From an uncultured Clostridia bacterium (lineage in GTDB: Bacteria > Bacillota > Clostridia > Oscillospirales > Oscillospiraceae), in assembly GCA_946006895.1 (NCBI GenBank), contig CAMFZO010000041.1, forward strand, positions 1-9,365: a stretch of 9,365 nucleotides of DNA, given 5' to 3'. Each line of letters opens with the position of its first letter. The stretch's first letter is position 1. Position numbers and translations under genes: made by a program. Below the pieces are notes generated by a model. The model was not told the origin of the DNA and ran no database searches. It saw only the letters and a program-made list of their open reading frames with translations. Positions 6,444 to 9,365 of the stretch are shown piece by piece.

Positions 6444-7610
6444 TCACAGGATCTCGGCGGCAAAGCTCTTGCCCGGCGTCTCGAATTTGACACCCAGAAC
6501 CTCCGTGACGGTGGCGGCGATGTCGGCAAAGCTGTAGCGGGTGCCCAGGTTGACGGGCTTCACTTTTTTGCCGGCAATGAGCAGCGGCACGTATTCGCGG
6601 GTGTGGTCGGTGGTGGCGGTGTAGGCCGGGTCGCAGCCGTGGTCGGCGGTGATCATAACCAGATCGTCCTCCCCCATCTGCTCCATGAAGTCCTTGAACC
6701 AGCCGTCAAATTCCGTCAGAGCAGCGGCATAGCCGTCGATATTGCGGCGATGGCCGTAGAGCATATCGAAGTCCACCAGGTTAATGAAGCACAGGCCGTG
6801 GAAGTCCCGCTTGGCGTAGTCCATGGTCTTGTTCAGACCGTCGGTGTTTCCCTTGGTATAGATGTACTCCGTGGTGCCGCGATGGGCAAAGATGTCGTAG
6901 ATCTTGCCGACACCGATGGAGTCCAGTCCAGCCGCCTTCACCGCGTCGAGCATGGTTTCCGCCGGCGGCTCCAGAGAGAAGTCGTGGCGGTTGGAGGTGC
7001 GGGTGAAGCCGTCCCTGGCGTTGCCGATGAAGGGGCGGGCAATGACGCGGCCAACGCCGTGCTTGCCGGTCAGAATCTTGCGGGCAATGCGGCAGTATTC
7101 ATAGAGCTGCTCCGGCGGCACCAGGTCCTCGTGGGCGGCGATCTGGAACACGGAATCGGCGGAGGTGTAGACGATCAGGTCGCCGGTGTCCAAATGCTGC
7201 TGGCCGTACTTGCTGATGACCTCAGTGCCGGACCAGGGCGCGTTGGCCAGAACGCCTCTGCCCGTTGCCTCGCGGAAGGGCTTGAGCACCTCCTCAGGGA
7301 ATCCGTCAGGATAGGTGGGCAGGGGGTCCGGAGAGACCAGACCGGCGATCTCCCAGTGGCCGATGGTGGTGTCCTTGCCCATGGAAGCCTCCTGCAGGCG
7401 GCAGCAGGCGCCCTTGGGAGCGTCGGTGCCGGGGAGGTAATCCACCGTGTCGATGTTGCCCAGGCCGTAGGACAGCAGCGTCGGAATGTGCAGCTTGTCG
7501 GAGGTGGAGCAGCTTTTCAGGGTATTCACGCCGTAGTCGCCGAATTTCGCCGCGTCGGGCATCTCACCGCAGCCGCAGGAATCGAGTACAAACAAAAATA
7601 CGCGTTTCAT
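6444..7610 (-). CDS. deoB: Phosphopentomutase
   Basis: Converts ribose-1-phosphate and deoxyribose-1-phosphate, released by nucleoside phosphorylases, to the 5-phosphates. It belongs to the alkaline phosphatase superfamily and needs manganese. From ATG 7610 the protein has 388 residues, close to the B. cereus enzyme. Metal-site motifs are VLDS with Asp10, and near the C-terminus ADHGCDP and TDHTREY. The phosphorylated Thr of the family corresponds to Thr81 in GKDTTIGHWE. SADSVFQIAAHE is another family block. The frame opens at TTG 7634, but ATG 7610 gives the expected MKRVFLFVLDS beginning, with AAGGAG upstream at a slightly long 12-nt spacing. The TTG also has GGAG in front, so eight extra residues are possible. 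The gene follows deoD closely, and the two act in sequence. Confidence 0.95.
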   Translation of the reverse strand: MKRVFLFVLDSCGCGEMPDAAKFGDYGVNTLKSCSTSDKLHIPTLLSYGLGNIDTVDYLPGTDAPKGACCRLQEASMGKDTTIGHWEIAGLVSPDPLPTYPDGFPEEVLKPFREATGRGVLANAPWSGTEVISKYGQQHLDTGDLIVYTSADSVFQIAAHEDLVPPEQLYEYCRIARKILTGKHGVGRVIARPFIGNARDGFTRTSNRHDFSLEPPAETMLDAVKAAGLDSIGVGKIYDIFAHRGTTEYIYTKGNTDGLNKTMDYAKRDFHGLCFINLVDFDMLYGHRRNIDGYAAALTEFDGWFKDFMEQMGEDDLVMITADHGCDPAYTATTDHTREYVPLLIAGKKVKPVNLGTRYSFADIAATVTEVLGVKFETPGKSFAAEIL

Positions 7611-7637
7611 AGGGAATCTATTCTCCTTTTCCAATAA

Positions 7638-8378
7638 TTATTTCTCCAGCTTGACCGCCGTCTCCAGGGCGACCTCCATCATCTGGCGGAAGGAGGTCTG
7701 CCGTTCGTCGGCGCTCAGGCACTCACCGGTCAGAAGATGATCGGAGATGGTGCAGATACAAAGGGCGTTACCCGACCACCGTGCCGCCGTCATATACAGG
7801 CCGGCAGCCTCCATTTCAATGGCCAGAACACCCATCTTTTTCCAACTGGACACGTCGCCCATAACCTCGGGCAGACCCTCCTCGTCGCCGTAGAAATTGT
7901 CCGAGGAGAGGATGTTGCCCACGCGGTAGTTGGCGCCGACCTCCTCGCAGGAGGAGACAGCCTTGCGGAGCATTTCGTAGGAGGCGATGGGGGCAAAGGT
8001 CCCGTCGAGGTGGTAGTGGTGGGCAAAATTGGAATCGGTGCAGGCGCCCTGGGCCACCACGATGTCCCGCAGGTGCAGCTCGGGATGGATGGCACCGGCG
8101 GAGCCGATGCGCATGATGTTGCGCACGCCGAAAATGTTGAAAAGTTCATAGGAATAGATGCCGATAGAGGGGATGCCCATGCCGGAAGCCATGACGGAGA
8201 CGCGGACGCCCTTATAGGTGCCCGTGTAGCCCTGCACACCCCGGACATTGTTGACCAGAACCGGGTTTTCCAGGAAATTCTCCGCAATAAATTTGGAGCG
8301 GAGCGGGTCGCCGGGCATCAGAACGGTCTGGCCGAAGTCAGACGGCGTCGCTTTGATATGGGGAGTCGGATAATTCAT
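7638..8378 (-). CDS. deoD: Purine nucleoside phosphorylase, DeoD type
   Basis: Phosphorolyses purine ribo- and deoxyribonucleosides to base plus (deoxy)ribose-1-phosphate. At 246 residues it is slightly longer than the roughly 235-239 of hexameric DeoD enzymes. Motifs include TPHI (His7, the residue donated to the neighbouring active site), MPGDPLR (21-27, phosphate-binding Gly and Arg27), Arg90 and Ser93 in MRIGSAG, EMEAAGLY (188-195, ribose-binding Glu) and SDH with catalytic Asp213. The broad-specificity hexameric class is indicated by this Asp in place of Asn. AAAGGAG lies 7 nt before the ATG, and the tdk stop codon is only 12 nt upstream, overlapping that Shine-Dalgarno region. Co-transcription with tdk and deoB is therefore very likely. 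DeoB acts on its sugar phosphate product. Confidence 0.96.
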   Translation of the reverse strand: MNYPTPHIKATPSDFGQTVLMPGDPLRSKFIAENFLENPVLVNNVRGVQGYTGTYKGVRVSVMASGMGIPSIGIYSYELFNIFGVRNIMRIGSAGAIHPELHLRDIVVAQGACTDSNFAHHYHLDGTFAPIASYEMLRKAVSSCEEVGANYRVGNILSSDNFYGDEEGLPEVMGDVSSWKKMGVLAIEMEAAGLYMTAARWSGNALCICTISDHLLTGECLSADERQTSFRQMMEVALETAVKLEK

Positions 8379-8390
8379 AGGGATTCTCCT

Positions 8391-8978
8391 TTACTTTTTT
8401 ACTTTGCGGTGCTCACGGATATTGCGCACCCAGCATTTGTGGCACATGGCTATGTAGCGGTCGTTGCCGCCCACGAGGATCTGCGCGCCCTCGGTGACGA
8501 TATAGCCGTCGCCGTCGATGCGGGCGTTGGTGGTGGCTTTGGCGCCGCAGTCGCAGATCGCCTTGATCTCGCTGATGGTGTCGGCCACCTCGAACAGGCG
8601 GCGGCTGCCGGGGAACAGAGTGCTGAGGAAATCGGTTCGCAGGCCGAAGCACAGAACCGGGATGTCATGTTCGTCCACAATGTTCCGCAGCTGGTCGATC
8701 TGCTCCGGCATCAGGAACTGGCACTCGTCAGCAATGATGACGTCGATCTTGCCGCGCTTTTCAAAGAGCTGGCAGATGTCCGCCGTTTCCGAGATGACCT
8801 CGGCAGGCGCCTCCAGCCCCACGCGGCTGCGGAGGATGATCTCGCCGTCACGGCTGTCTGCGGCGGGCTTGATGAGCCAGACGCGCATACCGTTTTCCTC
8901 GTAATTATACTTGGTGATGAGCGCCTGCGCCGTCTTGGACGAGCCCATGGCCCCGTATTTGAAATAGAGCTTTGCCAT
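8391..8978 (-). CDS. tdk: Thymidine kinase
   Basis: Phosphorylates thymidine and deoxyuridine with ATP. The 195-residue length is typical of type II thymidine kinases. The P-loop is GAMGSSKT (9-16). Walker B and catalytic base are IIADECQF with Glu85. FGLRTDF (111-117) is the family block near the nucleoside site. The zinc-binding lasso is present with Cys142, Cys144, Cys179 and Cys182, the CxC spacing seen in the E. coli-like class. AGGAGG lies 8 nt before the ATG. It is the first gene of the minus-strand unit and has a good promoter in the gap shared with the divergent tRNA gene. Deoxyuridine from Cdd and imported thymidine are its expected substrates. Confidence 0.96.
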   Translation of the reverse strand: MAKLYFKYGAMGSSKTAQALITKYNYEENGMRVWLIKPAADSRDGEIILRSRVGLEAPAEVISETADICQLFEKRGKIDVIIADECQFLMPEQIDQLRNIVDEHDIPVLCFGLRTDFLSTLFPGSRRLFEVADTISEIKAICDCGAKATTNARIDGDGYIVTEGAQILVGGNDRYIAMCHKCWVRNIREHRKVKK

Positions 8979-9013
8979 AGCCCAAACCTCCTCATTATAT
9001 CACTTGCTCGTTT

Positions 9014-9042
9014 ATTATACAGGATTTCTGCGGTTTATGCAA
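9014..9042 (-). promoter_or_regulatory. Promoter of the tdk-deoD-deoB-cdd unit
   Basis: On the minus strand, -35 TTGCAT (9037-9042) and a perfect -10 TATAAT (9014-9019) are 17 bp apart. Transcription would start near 9007, giving a leader of about 30 nt. A second TATAAT at 8994-8999 is too close to the tdk ribosome binding site to serve as a -10 box. Confidence 0.75.
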
Positions 9043-9051
9043 GAAAAACTA

Positions 9052-9072
9052 TTTTGGAAGCATCCGGCAAAG
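9052..9072. promoter_or_regulatory. Possible degenerate third copy of the TTTTG-N11-CAAAA element
   Basis: TTTTG and CAAAG are separated by 11 bp here, so nine of ten arm positions match the elements at 4507-4527 and 5950-5970. It lies 9 nt upstream of the tdk -35 box. The centre is not similar to the other two copies, so this is only a candidate. Confidence 0.25.
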
Positions 9073-9153
9073 TGGAATTGGTCATTCTGTCAAAATTCGT
9101 GAAGTTTTTTTGTGAAAGTCTCCCATGTTTTTTGGAAAACCTCCCGGTGAGGC

Positions 9154-9182
9154 TTGACGGATGGGGCGGCAGGTGGTAAAAT
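9154..9182 (+). promoter_or_regulatory. Promoter of tRNA-Leu
   Basis: -35 TTGACG (9154-9159) and -10 TAAAAT (9177-9182) are 17 bp apart and match consensus at five of six positions each. Transcription would begin about 10 nt upstream of the mature tRNA, as expected for a stable RNA gene. Confidence 0.85.
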
Positions 9183-9200
9183 ACGAACGCAATAGAATAT

Positions 9201-9287
9201 GCCGCTGTGGTGGAATAGGCAGACACAAGGGACTTAAAATCCCTCGCCGTAAAAAGCGTACCGGTTCGACCCCGGTCAGCGGCACCA
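9201..9287 (+). tRNA. tRNA-Leu (anticodon UAA)
   Basis: A class II tRNA reading UUA and UUG. The acceptor stem pairs GCCGCTG (9201-9207) with CAGCGGC (9277-9283), followed by discriminator A (9284) and an encoded CCA (9285-9287). The anticodon stem AGGGA/TCCCT holds loop CTTAAAA with anticodon TAA at 9235-9237. A long variable arm (CGC/GCG stem) marks it as leucine type, and the T arm is ACCGG-TTCGACC-CCGGT. The gene is divergent from tdk and has its own promoter and terminator. Confidence 0.98.
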
Positions 9288-9288
9288 G

Positions 9289-9331
9289 AAAAGAAACCGC
9301 CTTTGTCTACCAGACAAAGGCGGTTTCTTTT
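9289..9331 (+). terminator. Intrinsic terminator of tRNA-Leu
   Basis: The arms 9289-9308 and 9312-9331 are perfectly complementary over 20 bp around the loop ACC, with a GC-rich middle (ACCGCC/GGCGGT). The right arm ends in CTTTT and the left begins AAAAG, so it could work in both directions. It starts one base after the encoded CCA. Confidence 0.92.
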
Positions 9332-9365
9332 CAACTAAATCCGTCCTTCGTCCGGAATAAATCCA

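Noticed and set aside
6414..7637. 407-residue plus-strand open frame
   Set aside because: Antisense shadow of deoB with biased composition and no motif.
9127..9140. Short inverted repeat GTTTT-TTGG-AAAAC between the divergent promoters
   Set aside because: Five A/T-rich pairs in an A+T-rich gap are expected by chance, and there is no matching copy elsewhere in the locus.
7737..9179. 480-residue plus-strand open frame
   Set aside because: Antisense to deoD and tdk and running on through the tdk promoter region; no recognisable domain.
9035..9334. 99-residue minus-strand reading frame through the tRNA-Leu gene (contains ADRGRTGTLFTARDFKSL)
   Set aside because: This is the translated antisense of the tRNA gene and its terminator, a well-known false protein in genome annotations. 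It has no ribosome binding site and crosses two promoters.

Overview
The window looks like chromosomal DNA from a gut-type Clostridia (Oscillospiraceae-like) Firmicute. This rests on the G+C-rich coding sequence with A+T-rich intergenic gaps, strong AGGAGG-type ribosome binding sites, TTGnnn-17-TATAAT type promoters, a Thr/Glu/Pro-rich lipoprotein linker and an encoded CCA on the tRNA. The taxonomic call is inference; no marker gene is present.

All nine protein genes lie on the minus strand and form one functional set: uptake and salvage of nucleosides. In transcription order (right to left) they are tdk (thymidine kinase), deoD (purine nucleoside phosphorylase), deoB (phosphopentomutase), cdd (cytidine deaminase), a BMP-family nucleoside-binding lipoprotein, the ATPase and two permeases of the matching ABC importer (bmpA-nupABC / nupNOPQ type), and udk (uridine kinase). 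On the plus strand, divergent from tdk, is tRNA-Leu(UAA) with its own promoter and a terminator with a perfect 20-bp stem.

The locus appears to hold three transcription starts on the minus strand: before tdk (tdk-deoD-deoB-cdd), before the binding protein, and before the ATPase (ATPase-permease-permease, probably on to udk). A textbook intrinsic terminator separates the binding protein from the rest of its transporter. A strong hairpin without a U-tract separates the last permease from udk.

The genes fit together as follows. The lipoprotein and ABC complex import nucleosides. DeoD splits purine (deoxy)nucleosides to base and (deoxy)ribose-1-phosphate, and DeoB converts the sugar phosphate to the 5-phosphate. 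Cdd deaminates (deoxy)cytidine to (deoxy)uridine. Udk and Tdk phosphorylate uridine/cytidine and thymidine/deoxyuridine. No deoC or pyrimidine nucleoside phosphorylase is seen here.

I found no undescribed system. The most interesting signal is a 21-bp palindrome-ended element (TTTTG-N11-CAAAA) that matches at 18 of 21 positions upstream of both transporter promoters. A weaker relative lies upstream of tdk. Together they suggest a shared, unidentified nucleoside-responsive regulator.
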